Shown piece after piece: positions 52,764-63,129 of a stretch of 64,000 nucleotides of DNA. The notes below the pieces were generated by a model, which saw nothing but the letters and a program-made list of their open reading frames with translations, made no database searches and was not told the origin of the DNA. Each line of letters opens with the position of its first letter. Position 1 is the first letter of the stretch. Source of the DNA: Flavobacteriales bacterium. GTDB lineage: Bacteria; Bacteroidota; Bacteroidia; Flavobacteriales_D; Parvicellaceae. The stretch lies in contig JAGYKU010000002.1 in the NCBI GenBank assembly GCA_018401455.1, forward strand, positions 1-64,000, in the 5' to 3' direction. A program made the translations under genes and the position numbers.

Positions 52764-53994
52764 TAAATACAATTAAAACTCACATAGGTTATTTTCTTTA
52801 TCAAATAGTTTTATTACTGATTTTTATTGGAGTAATTAAATATTCTGGATTCGAATATATACATTACTTATTGATCGTTTTGATATCTTTTAATTTGTTT
52901 TATTGGATTGGTGATTACTTTCTGAAAAACAAACTTGACAAAATAAACCATAAAGTAATCACCTTTTTTTCAAAAATTAATTTCAAAAATTCAATATATT
53001 ATTTATTTGGATTTTCAATTCTAATTATTTTATTTGATATTTATTTCAATACAGGTCTTCCTGGATTCAAAATATTTGGCGTTGAATACTTATCTGAGGT
53101 TGTTTTTCTGAGAGAAAACATTCATACCAATAGTCCTTCGGTCATAAAGTATTTGTCTGGATTTAATATTCGAACCATTCTTCCTTTCTTAATTTTGTAT
53201 TTTTACATCACAAAGAATCATATTTGGCTTTATATTTCATTGATAATTGGCGCTTTATATTCTTTTGGTATGTTGCAGAAAAGTTTTATTATCTTTATGC
53301 TAATACCCACTATTTTGTATTTGCTATTACAAAAAAAATGGCTTTTTTCAGCAGTTTTATTTTCTGTTATTTTTATTAATTTTTATGTAATCATATCTAC
53401 TGCCACATCAAAAATAAATGATTTAACCGAAACCGAAGAGGTTGAAATTGCACAAGATGAAATAAAGGGAGATATACCAACGCCTTTAAGAGTAATTTTA
53501 GGAATAAGAAATAGAGTTGTTTATTTGCCCGGTGAAATTGTATCAAAATGGTTTGAGTATATTCCTGAAAAAAAACCTTTTTTATATGGCAGGGGCTATC
53601 CTGTTATTAATCATTTTTATGACGAAGGATATATAGATTATAATACGGAGCTATACAGGTCGTTTTATCCTGAACATTATGAGAAAGGTGTTCAAGGATC
53701 TGTAAATGCAGCCACATTTATGAGAGAGTATTCTAATTTCGGTTCTACAGGTTTGATTTTATCATCTTTGATGGTAAGTGTTTTTTTGTTATTTACAAAA
53801 GTTCTTTTTAAAAATTATTTTAGTTTGTTTGTTTCAATCAATTTATTTTATATTTTATTTTGAGTAGTACCAATTTACTTATACTTTTGTTTTCCGGAGG
53901 ATGGGGATTTTTATTGTTATTGTATGTTATTTATCAGAAAAATTTTGAAGATTTTTTAAATCCATTAAATGAGTCAGCGTCAAATGAAGTATAA
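52760..53994 (+). CDS. Polysaccharide polymerase-like membrane protein, probable frameshift near the end
   Basis: A 367-residue frame (to a TGA at 53861-53863) with ~10 hydrophobic helices, suggesting a Wzy-type oligosaccharide polymerase that joins repeat units in the periplasm. Immediately after the stop another frame reads TNLLILLFSGGWGFLLLLYV and LNPLNESASNEV to a TAA at 53992-53994. This looks like the last helix and tail of the same protein, with the shift inside the A/T-rich run around 53850. The protein should then have ~410 residues. No sequence motif fixes the function; assignment comes from topology and position. Confidence 0.65.
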
Positions 53995-55099
53995 AATATG
54001 TCATGTCACTTCCGTTCATCAATGGGAGGATATAAGAATATTCAAAAAAGAATGTACTTCACTTGCTAAACATTTTGAGGAAGTATATTTAGTGGCTCCA
54101 TTTGCTCCCAATACAACTGTCAATAATGTTGTATTAGTGCCCGTTCCTGGATTCAAAAAAGTGAATAAGATTCTAAGAATATTTTTCGAAAAGAAAAAAG
54201 TTTTAAAAGTTGCTTTATCGATTGATGCCGCTATTTATCATTTGCATGACCCAGAACTGTTATCTTTTGTAAAACCATTACAAAAAAAAGGTAAGAAAGT
54301 GATTTTTGATTCTCATGAAAATGTAGCAGCGACCATTCTTGAAAAAGAATGGATTCCATTCAAATGGATGAGAAAATTGGTTTCAAAACTTTATGCTAAT
54401 TATGAAAAACGAATTTGCCGTAAAGTTGATGGAGTGATTTCAGTCCTGCCAGAAATCACAAAAATATTTAATTACACGCTAACAGAAACTATTTATAATT
54501 ATCCTATCATTAATGAATTAAATAGAGAAATAGCAAGTAAAGAAATCAGTGACCCCTTCAAGATTATCTACAATGGAGGTTTGACAAAAATTAGAGGCAT
54601 CAAAGATATGTGTGAGGCATTGAATTTTTTGGAGAATGGCAAATACCAACTCATATTATTGGGCTCTTGGGAAAGTGAAAAGTATAAGGAAGATTGTATC
54701 GGTTCTGTAAAAAATAAAGCTATGGTCTGTTACAAAGGGAATATGTCGTTTGAAGATTGTCAAAAAGAATTAAGTCAAGCAAATATGGGGATTATTACAT
54801 TTCATAAAGTTCCAAATCATTTAGTATCTTTACCTAATAAATCTTTTGAATTTATCATGAATGGACTTCCAATGGTAATGTCTGATATTGATTTTTGGAA
54901 AAGTGAATTCAAAGCATCAGCTACGTTTGTAGATCCTTATCGTCCAGAACTTATTGCAAATGGTATAAAGAAAGTGAAAGAAAACTATAGCAATGAAATT
55001 CAAAATATTATGTTAAAACGCCAAGAGGTTATAGAAAATCAAAGTTGGCAGAGTCAAGAAAAGAAATTGGTTGACTTTTACTTAAAAATACTTCAATAA
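53984..55099 (+). CDS. Glycosyltransferase, GT4-like
   Basis: A 371-residue GT-B enzyme. Donor-side pattern IIYNGGLTKIRGIKDMCEAL, YQLILLGSWES and the acidic SFEFIMNGLPMVMSD. The acceptor side has AIYHLHDPELLSF. It transfers a sugar onto the lipid-linked repeat unit. MKYKICHVTSVHQW at 53984 is the better start; ATG 53969 also is in frame. It overlaps the end of the polymerase gene. Confidence 0.85.
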   Translation: MKYKICHVTSVHQWEDIRIFKKECTSLAKHFEEVYLVAPFAPNTTVNNVVLVPVPGFKKVNKILRIFFEKKKVLKVALSIDAAIYHLHDPELLSFVKPLQKKGKKVIFDSHENVAATILEKEWIPFKWMRKLVSKLYANYEKRICRKVDGVISVLPEITKIFNYTLTETIYNYPIINELNREIASKEISDPFKIIYNGGLTKIRGIKDMCEALNFLENGKYQLILLGSWESEKYKEDCIGSVKNKAMVCYKGNMSFEDCQKELSQANMGIITFHKVPNHLVSLPNKSFEFIMNGLPMVMSDIDFWKSEFKASATFVDPYRPELIANGIKKVKENYSNEIQNIMLKRQEVIENQSWQSQEKKLVDFYLKILQ

Positions 55100-55140
55100 T
55101 TTTCTTAAGTCGAACTTTATTTCGTGTTTATATTACAGAA

Positions 55141-56161
55141 TTATGGCTCAGTAAACAATAAAAATAGTTCGTTAAGAAATTTTTTTATTTCTTGCTTTTT
55201 GTAATTTTCATCCCAAAAAATAGCGTCTGAACCGATAAGAATTAATTTTCCATTAGAAACTTTTGACGTAGATACAGTCAAATATCCTTTTCCTTTATTG
55301 TTTTCTGTTTCTGTTAATTTTTGAATCCCCAGTTCTTTGTGGGTGTAGTTTGTGTCTCCCCAATAAGCGCTACTCCAAACTTCATTGATCAAACAAAGTT
55401 CTTTGGCACTTATTTTTTCATGATTCAATTTCAAACATCCATCAGTTTTTCCTCCATAGGAATAGTGTAATGGAATCTTAGGTTTAGGTTTTTTCCAATT
55501 GCCTAAAGTATCCTTTTGTTTGATTATTGATTTGTTTGAAAACTCAATATTGTATTCGCAAAACAAAGGGCACATTACAAGAATGTTACCGCCAGAATCA
55601 ACAAATTGAATTAAATTATTCATGATCTCTTGATTTAAATAATTTAAAGTGCCATACAGGATTAAGTATTTTGTATTCCCGAAGTATTTTAAGTCTAGCA
55701 AATCATTTTCAGAAATCACAGTGTATGAACGATCTTGCATCCAGTCAAAAAAGTTAGCATCAATGTGAGTGAAAGTAGAATATAAGTCGATGTCTAAACT
55801 GTCTGTAAATGTATTTATTCGTGTTTCGCCATCAACTTTTTCGTATAAGTAATTATTTATAAACGGATAAACTATTGTGATTTCTTTTGGAATTTCACTT
55901 TTGATGACAATTGGATAAGTGTCGTTAATGATATATAAACCAGGGGTTTTGATTGTAAAACTCGAGTTTTCTAATTTTATTTCCTTCGTATTTCCATCAT
56001 AAATACTCTTAAGAGATATTTCATTGCTTGTTAATGAAGGTAGCAAATTTCAATTGGTTCGTTTGAATAATAGGAGTATTTATTGAAAGACAAAGACGCT
56101 AATGGTGTCTTTAATATAATTTTACTATAATAATAATCATAAGTGATATTATTATTAGCAA
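55141..56161 (-). pseudogene. Unknown protein with apparent frameshift, opposite the locus
   Basis: The main frame (55141-56046, 301 residues) has Ig-like strands then a Rossmann-like ILVMCPLFCEYN and GKLILIGSDAIFWD segment, as in gatase-like domains of some amidases. It begins as if cut: MLPSLTSNEISLKS. In another frame just upstream the protein continues as NKYSYYSNEPIEICYL, so a 1-base shift occurs at ~56036. The upstream part may itself be truncated against the next gene. It is the only minus-strand gene in the polysaccharide locus. Not assigned. Confidence 0.55.
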
Positions 56162-56196
56162 CTTTACTATCTTTAGCTCTTGAAACATTTGAATTT

Positions 56197-57405
56197 TTGA
56201 ACAAAATTAAATTAAAATATAACTTAAACGAGTATAGTTTTTCAATTTTGGCTTTTGTCATTCCGATTTATCCAAAGTTAATTCCTTTTTCAATAGCAAT
56301 TTGTTTTTTAACAAGTTTGTTAGATTTTTCATTTTCTATCAAAAAAATAAAGATATACTTGCCTTTATTACTCTATTTTTTTGTAATTCTTTTAGGTTTT
56401 TTTCTAAGTTCTAATATAGAAAAGTATTTTTTTGAGGTTGAGTTAAACCTATCTTTTCTAATGATCCCACTTGCTTTAATTTTTTCAAAAACTTCATTGT
56501 TTCTAATAAGGAATAAGATTTTTATAAGTTTCGTAGAAGGTTTATTGATAAGTATTTTGCTTTCATTTTTTTCATTACTTGTGAATATAAACTCTATACA
56601 GAGTATTGAGGATGTATTGTACAATAATTTGAGTGTTTTTTATCACCCAAGTTATATGTCGATGTACTTTACTTTTGGAATTTTAATTTTATGGAACAGT
56701 AAAATAAATAAAGAGACATTTTTTTCAAAAAGAATTACAAACATATTGCTTATTATTTTTAGTTTTTATGTGATTCTTTTAATGTCGAAAACAGCTTTGT
56801 TATTGTTGGTGTTTATTCATTTATATTGCGGGTTTGTTTGGATGCATAAAACCAAGATTTGGAAATCTTTTGCTTTAGCATTTACATTAGGCATTACTTT
56901 CTTTATTATTGGATACTCCTCTTCTACATATGTTCAAAATAGAATAGATAATGTTTTTGAGATGTCTTCCAAAGACAATTCAGGCTCTACAGGAATGAGG
57001 ATTATAGCATGGAATGCATCATTGAAATTGATTAAGCAAAATCCAGTATTGGGTTGTGGAGTCGGTGATTTTGAAGATGAATTGTCGCTTGATTATATGA
57101 GAAATAAGAATTATAAAATGGCAAAATCCAAAATAAATGCACACAATCAATATTTGCAAACGACAGGAAAAAGTGGAGTCGTTGGTTTGCTATCATTGTT
57201 GTTGATTTTTTATGTTGCAATTGTAAAGAATAAATCTAGAATTTCTATTTTATTTTTATGGATAATTGGATTCAATTTTTTAACAGAATCTATACTGCAA
57301 ACGCAAGCAGGAATTGTCTTTTTTGTGTTTTTTATATCTTTGTTTTCTAGTAAAGAAAAAGAAGGTGTTTTTGAACCTAAGATCACAAAAGTATCTATTG
57401 AATAA
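56197..57405 (+). CDS. O-antigen ligase / Wzy_C family membrane protein
   Basis: A 402-residue protein with ~10-12 helices and the Wzy_C block: SSKDNSGSTGMRIIAWNASL, NPVLGCGVGDFEDEL and NAHNQYLQTTGKSGVVG. It either ligates polymer to a lipid carrier or polymerises units. Start at the TTG 56197 is preferred over GTG 56143 because the added residues would overlap the opposite gene's 5' end. Either is possible. Confidence 0.82.
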   Translation: MNKIKLKYNLNEYSFSILAFVIPIYPKLIPFSIAICFLTSLLDFSFSIKKIKIYLPLLLYFFVILLGFFLSSNIEKYFFEVELNLSFLMIPLALIFSKTSLFLIRNKIFISFVEGLLISILLSFFSLLVNINSIQSIEDVLYNNLSVFYHPSYMSMYFTFGILILWNSKINKETFFSKRITNILLIIFSFYVILLMSKTALLLLVFIHLYCGFVWMHKTKIWKSFALAFTLGITFFIIGYSSSTYVQNRIDNVFEMSSKDNSGSTGMRIIAWNASLKLIKQNPVLGCGVGDFEDELSLDYMRNKNYKMAKSKINAHNQYLQTTGKSGVVGLLSLLLIFYVAIVKNKSRISILFLWIIGFNFLTESILQTQAGIVFFVFFISLFSSKEKEGVFEPKITKVSIE

Positions 57406-57468
57406 TAGGTTTTAAACCGATTGTATTTTTGAATTATACTTTAATTAATATCGATACGTTTAGTCAAT

Positions 57469-58743
57469 ATGCCAGAGGGAATAGATAAGAAATCAACCAT
57501 AAGGAATGTCGCAACTTTAATGTCAGGAACTTTTCTTGCACAAATTGTGTCTTTGATTTCGCTTCCTATTTTACAAAGGTATTTTTATACGCCAGAAGAT
57601 TTTGGTAATTTCATGTGGTTTTTTGAATTTGTAGCAATTTTCGCAACAATTGGAGCGCTTAGATTAGAAACTGGTGTGATTTTAGAAAAAGAAGAAAGAA
57701 GCGCCAGAATACTTACCGAATTGTCGATTAAAATTTTAATCATTTCATCACTGGTGGGTTTAATTTTCGCTATTATTGGCAGTTTTTTTAGTGCAAGTTT
57801 TAATGCTGTCTTGAACAATTCAATATTGTTTTTTCTTATTCCAGTTGGGATATTTTCAATTGGATTGGTTCAAATATTTAATTCTTGGTTTACAAGAGCG
57901 CAAAAATTTAAAACAATTGCAGTCAATAAATTTGGTCAAAATGCTTTCGCTTCATTAGGGCAATTTGGTTTCGCAATCACTAAGTTATCAAGTTTAGGAC
58001 TTATATTGGGTAGAGTTTTTGGAAATGTGTATGCATCTATCTTTTTAGGTTATAGATATTTCAAGAATAAAACAATAAAAAATAAAGTTCAGAAAAATGA
58101 AGCAATCCAATTATTAAAAAAACACAAAAACTTCGTCTTATTCACAACTCCCGGAACACTCATAGGAACTTATATCAATTTTTTATTAATTGATTTGTTC
58201 TTGTACTATTATGGCGCTAGTGTATCGGGTGAAATAGGCGCTTCAAAATATTATATTGGTGTAGGTTTTTCACTTTTTTCAACTGCATTTGCTCAAGTTT
58301 TTTATAGTGATATTGCCAAAATAAATGATAAAAAACAGTTGAGGAATTTATATTCTTTTTGGTTAAAAAGATTGGTTTTAATTGGTGTGATAGCGGTCTT
58401 TGTCATTTTTATGATTCCCAATACTCTAGTGGTTTTGATTTTGGGTGAAAAATGGTCCAGTTTACTGCCAACACTAAAAATAATGTCTATTTGGATGTCC
58501 GTGATGTTTGTCTCATCTTCACTTTCTTATATATACATAAAATTGAACCGTCAAAAAACGACACTTATATTTGATATTTTTCACCTTATAGCTATTTATC
58601 TTAGTGTTTATATTTCATTCAAATTGTATAATGATTTTTATGTAAGTCTAATATGGTTTACACTAGCCCAAACAATTTACTATATTTTAGCAATATTTGC
58701 GGCTTACTTTTTTATGAGTAAATACGATCCGAAAGAAATTTAA
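57469..58743 (+). CDS. Polysaccharide flippase 2 (Wzx-like)
   Basis: A 424-residue membrane protein of the same group as the flippase at 51480. IRNVATLMSGTFLAQIVSLI and LQRYFYTPEDFGNFMWFFEF align with the N-terminus of that protein. A second lipid-linked-sugar flippase in one locus implies either two glycan products or the merging of two clusters. It is separated by over 60 bp from the ligase gene. Confidence 0.85.
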   Translation: MPEGIDKKSTIRNVATLMSGTFLAQIVSLISLPILQRYFYTPEDFGNFMWFFEFVAIFATIGALRLETGVILEKEERSARILTELSIKILIISSLVGLIFAIIGSFFSASFNAVLNNSILFFLIPVGIFSIGLVQIFNSWFTRAQKFKTIAVNKFGQNAFASLGQFGFAITKLSSLGLILGRVFGNVYASIFLGYRYFKNKTIKNKVQKNEAIQLLKKHKNFVLFTTPGTLIGTYINFLLIDLFLYYYGASVSGEIGASKYYIGVGFSLFSTAFAQVFYSDIAKINDKKQLRNLYSFWLKRLVLIGVIAVFVIFMIPNTLVVLILGEKWSSLLPTLKIMSIWMSVMFVSSSLSYIYIKLNRQKTTLIFDIFHLIAIYLSVYISFKLYNDFYVSLIWFTLAQTIYYILAIFAAYFFMSKYDPKEI

Positions 58744-58930
58744 TTTACCATTTATCGTTATTTTCTTTTATATGAAAGAAGTTGGAATTGCTCAAAATTG
58801 TAATGGGACAATTTTTTTAGAGTTTTTTCTACCCGTTCATAAAGTATTTGCCCCAACAATGTAATTTTTCATCAAAATTTATAAATTCTTCCTAAAATTG
58901 CTGAATATAATTTTAAAACCACAAGAAAAT

Positions 58931-60241
58931 ATGAAGTCGTTTACTTTTTTATTGATCCTAACTTTTCTATTAAAATCTTTAATTGCGCAAAATCCTGCTG
59001 ATTATGTTATGGGAAATACTGGAGTTATAAATGATGCTAAATACACAGAAGATGTTTTGGAAAATCAATATCCAGGTTTCAAACAAGCAATGCAAAATGC
59101 TTTTGAAAATTCACATCAATTTTCAACCAAAAGTGGACAAGTACATACTGTAAATGTTGTGGTGCATGTAGTTTGGAAAGAAAATGAAGAAAATATTCCA
59201 GATTCTGTAATTTACAATCAAATGGATATTCTCAACGCAGATTTTGGAAGAACAAACGCAGATACAGTTAATCTTAGACCTATATTTCATTCTGTAGCAG
59301 GAAATCCGCACATACAATATAATTTAGTGCATATAGAAAGAGTTCAAACCAACGAAACTTTTGGACTTACTTTTTCAGGATTGCCAGATAAAGTTAAGAG
59401 AACAGCAGAAGGCGGAAGTGATGCTTGGAACACTGAATACTATATGAATATTTGGGTTTGTAAAATTCAGAATACTTTTGGGGCTTTGTTTGGATATGCT
59501 TATCCACCTGCAGGATTATCTAATTGGCCTGCTGGAAGTTCTGCACCAAGCCCAGAATTAGATGGTGTTGTTTTAGATTTTAGAACCGTAGGCGACAACA
59601 ATCCTGTGCCATATCCTAATCCTGGTGGAGGTGGTGGAAATGTTGAATTCGCAGGAAGAACAGCGGTGCATGAGGTAGGACATTATCTCGGATTGAGACA
59701 CATCTGGGGAGATGGAGGAGGATTATTCGGAGGAGAAAGTTGTGGCGAAGATGACGGTATGGCAGATACTCCCAACCAAGGTTATCAAAGTGAATTTGAC
59801 TGTAATACTTCTAATAATACCTGTATAGATAGTATTGCAGGACAACCAGACCCTAACGATTTACCTGATTTGATTGAAAACCACATGGATTATTCTTCAG
59901 AAACATGCAAAAATATGTTCACGATAGATCAAGCAATGCACATGAGAGGTGTTTTGGAAAACGAAAGATTTGGATTGATTTCTGGGCTCGCAAGTATTGA
60001 GAATGTTGAACTTTTAAACTTTGATTTGTTTCCAAACCCATCTTCAGATGTGGTTACTTTAAGAATGGACCATCAAAATGCTAATGTTAAAGTGTTTGAT
60101 GCTTATGGTAGATTGATTTTTAGCGAGAATATCAGTAAAGAAATGCACACTATTTCTTGTAGCGATTGGGCAAAAGGTGTTTACTATTTTTCAATTGAAC
60201 AAGACCATAAGATGGCAACTAAGATGTTTGTGAAAAAATAG
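58931..60241 (+). CDS. M43-type metalloprotease with T9SS sorting domain
   Basis: A 436-residue zinc protease of the pappalysin (M43) type. Signal peptide MKSFTFLLILTFLLKSLIAQ, HEVGHYLGLRHIWGD with zinc His residues (about residue 240), Met-turn ENHMDYSSETC, and sorting domain (FDLFPNPSSDVVTLRMD ... WAKGVYYFSIEQ). It is exported by the T9SS. Start at 58931, since the longer frame adds residues before the signal peptide. It is inserted between polysaccharide genes. A related relic is at 27940-29307. Confidence 0.9.
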   Translation: MKSFTFLLILTFLLKSLIAQNPADYVMGNTGVINDAKYTEDVLENQYPGFKQAMQNAFENSHQFSTKSGQVHTVNVVVHVVWKENEENIPDSVIYNQMDILNADFGRTNADTVNLRPIFHSVAGNPHIQYNLVHIERVQTNETFGLTFSGLPDKVKRTAEGGSDAWNTEYYMNIWVCKIQNTFGALFGYAYPPAGLSNWPAGSSAPSPELDGVVLDFRTVGDNNPVPYPNPGGGGGNVEFAGRTAVHEVGHYLGLRHIWGDGGGLFGGESCGEDDGMADTPNQGYQSEFDCNTSNNTCIDSIAGQPDPNDLPDLIENHMDYSSETCKNMFTIDQAMHMRGVLENERFGLISGLASIENVELLNFDLFPNPSSDVVTLRMDHQNANVKVFDAYGRLIFSENISKEMHTISCSDWAKGVYYFSIEQDHKMATKMFVKK

Positions 60242-60335
60242 TTCATTTTTAAATTTAGTTTTTCCTAATTCTTTTCAGGTTTAAAATTATAACTTAGTTT
60301 TGTCGTTTAGATTTTAGTTATACCGAAAGAATTTA

Positions 60336-61571
60336 ATGAAATTACTCATTGTTACACAATATTTTCCTCCTGAAATAGGAGCGCCTCAAAACAGGTTGTT
60401 TGAATTAGCTGTGAGGTTGCAAAATTCTGGTGTGGATGTAACAGTGATTACTGCTATGCCCAATTATCCCCAAATGGTCATTCATAAAGAATATGTAGGT
60501 AAAAAGTATGCTTTTGAAAAAATAGGAGAAATAAAAGTGCATAGAACAAGTATTTATGTTTCCCAAAATAAATCAATCATTAGCAGGCTTAGAAATTATT
60601 TCTCCTTTGTTTGGAGTTCCTATTTTACAGGTTCTAAGAAAGTTGACGACAAATACGATTTTGTGCTTTGCGAATCTCCACCTTTGTTCTTGGGAATTTC
60701 GGCATACAAAATTGCCAAAAAGAAAAAAGCAAAATTTATATTCAATGTTTCAGATTTATGGCCAGAAAGTGCCGAAAAAATGGAGATTGTTACCAATAAG
60801 TTTTTTTTGAAATTAGCGACAAAATTAGAAGAGTTTCTCTACAAAAAATCTGATTTAATAACAGGGCAAACACAAGGAATTGTTGCAAATATCCAAACAA
60901 GATTCCCTCAAAAAAATGTTTATTGGCTTCCCAATGGTGTAGATTTAAACTATTTCCAACCTTCAAAAGACAAAAATACCCAATGGAGAAAAGACAATGA
61001 TTTCAAAAGTTATGATGTATTGTTTTTTTATGGTGGAATATTAGGGTATGCTCAAGGTTTGGAGACCATTCTTCATGCGGCTCATAAAATCAGTAATCAT
61101 AAAGCAAAGTTTATTTTTATGGGAAGTGGCCCAGAAAAAGATAAATTAATTCAAATTAAAAATCAACTTTCCTTAGTCAATGTTTTCTTTTTTGATGCAG
61201 TAAGTAAAGCAGAAATGCCAGAAATTCTTAATAGTATTGATGCTGCTATTATTCCATTGAAAAAACTAGATTTATTCAAAGGGGCAATTCCTTCCAAAAT
61301 ATTTGAAGCTTTAGCCATGGAAATTCCTTTGGTTTTAGGCGTAGATGGAGAAGCTCGAGAATTATTTATAGAGAAAGGAAACTGTGGATTGTATTTTGAG
61401 CCTGAAAATGTTCAAGAACTCCAAGAAGCCATTCAAAAAATACTTGACGAACCTCAATTAATGGAAACCTTTGGGAGCAACGGTAGAAAATTTGCCGATC
61501 AGCATTTTAATAGAAACAATATCGCAAACGCATTCAAAGTTGAATTAGAAAAGTTGAATGTAACTGATTAA
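60336..61571 (+). CDS. Glycosyltransferase family 4 (WbuB-like)
   Basis: A 411-residue GT4 enzyme. VTQYFPPEIGAPQNRLFELA, NVSDLWPESAEKM, FYGGILGYAQGLETILHAA and KIFEALAMEIPLVLG are typical of WbuB, which adds an amino-deoxy sugar in O-antigen synthesis. Donor not certain. Promoter box TAGTTTTG at 60295-60302. It precedes the aminotransferase gene by 39 bp. Confidence 0.9.
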   Translation: MKLLIVTQYFPPEIGAPQNRLFELAVRLQNSGVDVTVITAMPNYPQMVIHKEYVGKKYAFEKIGEIKVHRTSIYVSQNKSIISRLRNYFSFVWSSYFTGSKKVDDKYDFVLCESPPLFLGISAYKIAKKKKAKFIFNVSDLWPESAEKMEIVTNKFFLKLATKLEEFLYKKSDLITGQTQGIVANIQTRFPQKNVYWLPNGVDLNYFQPSKDKNTQWRKDNDFKSYDVLFFYGGILGYAQGLETILHAAHKISNHKAKFIFMGSGPEKDKLIQIKNQLSLVNVFFFDAVSKAEMPEILNSIDAAIIPLKKLDLFKGAIPSKIFEALAMEIPLVLGVDGEARELFIEKGNCGLYFEPENVQELQEAIQKILDEPQLMETFGSNGRKFADQHFNRNNIANAFKVELEKLNVTD

Positions 61572-61610
61572 TTGTTTATTTTTACAAAAATAATTTAACA
61601 TCATAGCATT

Positions 61611-62822
61611 ATGATTCCATTTTCACCACCTAGAATTGACCAAAAAACAATAGACTCTGTTACAGAAGCATTACAATCTGGTTGGATTTCTACAGGGCCC
61701 AAAACCAAACTTTTTGAAGAGCAATTGGCAAAATATGTTGGAACAGACCATATTGTTTGTCTCAATAGTGCTACTGCTGGTATGCAGTTGATTCTAAATT
61801 GGCTAGGTGTAAAAGAAGGGGATGAGGTAATTGTACCTGCCTACACTTATTGCGCAACTGCAAATGTAGTGTTTCACAGAGGCGCAACCCCCATTTTGGT
61901 GGACGTAAATCCAAATGATTTTAATATCAGCGTTGAAGCGATTAAAAAAGCAATTACTCACAAAACAAAGGCAATTATCGCTGTGGATATTGCAGGATTT
62001 CCTGCCGATTATGCCGAAATTATTTCGCTCATCAATTCTGAGGAATGTAAAGCAAAGTTTCAACCTAATAATCCAATTCAAGAAAAATTAGGAAGAATCA
62101 TGTTGATTGCGGATGCAGCACATAGTATTGGCGCAAAGTATAAAGAGGAATTTACAGGTCATCAGGCAGATATGTCATCCTATTCTTTTCATGCTGTAAA
62201 AAACCTAACTACTGCCGAAGGAGGTGCCGTTTGTTTCAATGTTGCTGATAAATTTGATCACGCTACTATAAAACAACAATTCAAAGTGTCATCTCTTCAT
62301 GGACAAACCAAAGATGCGTTCAGTAAAGTGCAATTAGGAGCTTGGAGATACGATATTATAGAAGCAGGTTTCAAATGTAATATGACTGATTTGCAGGCTG
62401 CAATAGGACTTGTAGAATTGGAACGTTATGAAGACACACTTCAGAGAAGAAAGCAGATTTTTGATGCTTATACCAAAGGTTTCGAAAGTGAATCGTGGGC
62501 AATAACTCCTACTTATGAAAATGAAGATAAAATCACTTCTTATCATTTGTATATGCTCAAAATAAAAGATGTTACAGAGTCGCAAAGAGATGAGATAATC
62601 AATGTGATTAGTGAAAATCAAGTGGCGGTAAATGTGCATTATATTCCTATTCCAATGTTAACTTTTTATAAAAACAAAGGCTACAAAATGGAAGATTACC
62701 CCAATGCTTATAATCATTTTAAAGGAGAAATAACGTTACCTGTTTTCTACAACCTTAATGATGAACAAGTACAAATAGTTATTCAAACTGTAAAAAATGC
62801 CATTACCAAAGTTTTGGGGTAA
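61611..62822 (+). CDS. DegT/DnrJ/EryC1 sugar aminotransferase
   Basis: A 403-residue PLP-dependent aminotransferase making an amino sugar nucleotide. The PLP Lys197 is in SFHAVKNLTTAEGG; Asp168 in LIADAAHSIGAK contacts the cofactor ring. Likely provides the donor for the WbuB-like transferase upstream. The dehydratase or acetyltransferase partner is not in the window. Confidence 0.92.
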   Translation: MIPFSPPRIDQKTIDSVTEALQSGWISTGPKTKLFEEQLAKYVGTDHIVCLNSATAGMQLILNWLGVKEGDEVIVPAYTYCATANVVFHRGATPILVDVNPNDFNISVEAIKKAITHKTKAIIAVDIAGFPADYAEIISLINSEECKAKFQPNNPIQEKLGRIMLIADAAHSIGAKYKEEFTGHQADMSSYSFHAVKNLTTAEGGAVCFNVADKFDHATIKQQFKVSSLHGQTKDAFSKVQLGAWRYDIIEAGFKCNMTDLQAAIGLVELERYEDTLQRRKQIFDAYTKGFESESWAITPTYENEDKITSYHLYMLKIKDVTESQRDEIINVISENQVAVNVHYIPIPMLTFYKNKGYKMEDYPNAYNHFKGEITLPVFYNLNDEQVQIVIQTVKNAITKVLG

Positions 62823-63129
62823 ATCAATTTTGACATTTTACATAGAAAACTTTGCGTCTTAGCGCCTTTGCGAGATAAAATAGAATTAACAAATGCCATA
62901 GACTAATGTCCTCAAAAGCACTAAGAAATAAAACATTTTCTAGAGTTTACCACTTTGAGCACTTTGCGGTTAAAAAATATTTTTTGTAGTTCAAGGTTTG
63001 AAAATTACGATAGGTCAAAAATTTATAGATGCTTTAGTCAATTCAAATGCGTCTATGCGAGAGATTTTTATACATCAAGCACATAAAGAATTCAATTAGT
63101 TTTTTTACATTTGTTTTTAAATCAATGAG
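62823..63129. repeat. Gap with TTTGCG/TTAGCG repeat words
   Basis: AACTTTGCGTCTTAGCGCCT followed by TTGCGAG lies at 62849-62875, and a looser match (CACTTTGAGCACTTTGCGGT) at 62951-62970. A 33-codon TTG-started frame at 62998-63099 (KITIGQKFIDALVNSNASMR) may be a gene remnant. Nothing else is supported here. Confidence 0.5.
63106..63113 (+). promoter_or_regulatory. -7 box TACATTTG
   Basis: TAnnTTTG match 16 bp before the ATG at 63130. Confidence 0.5.
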
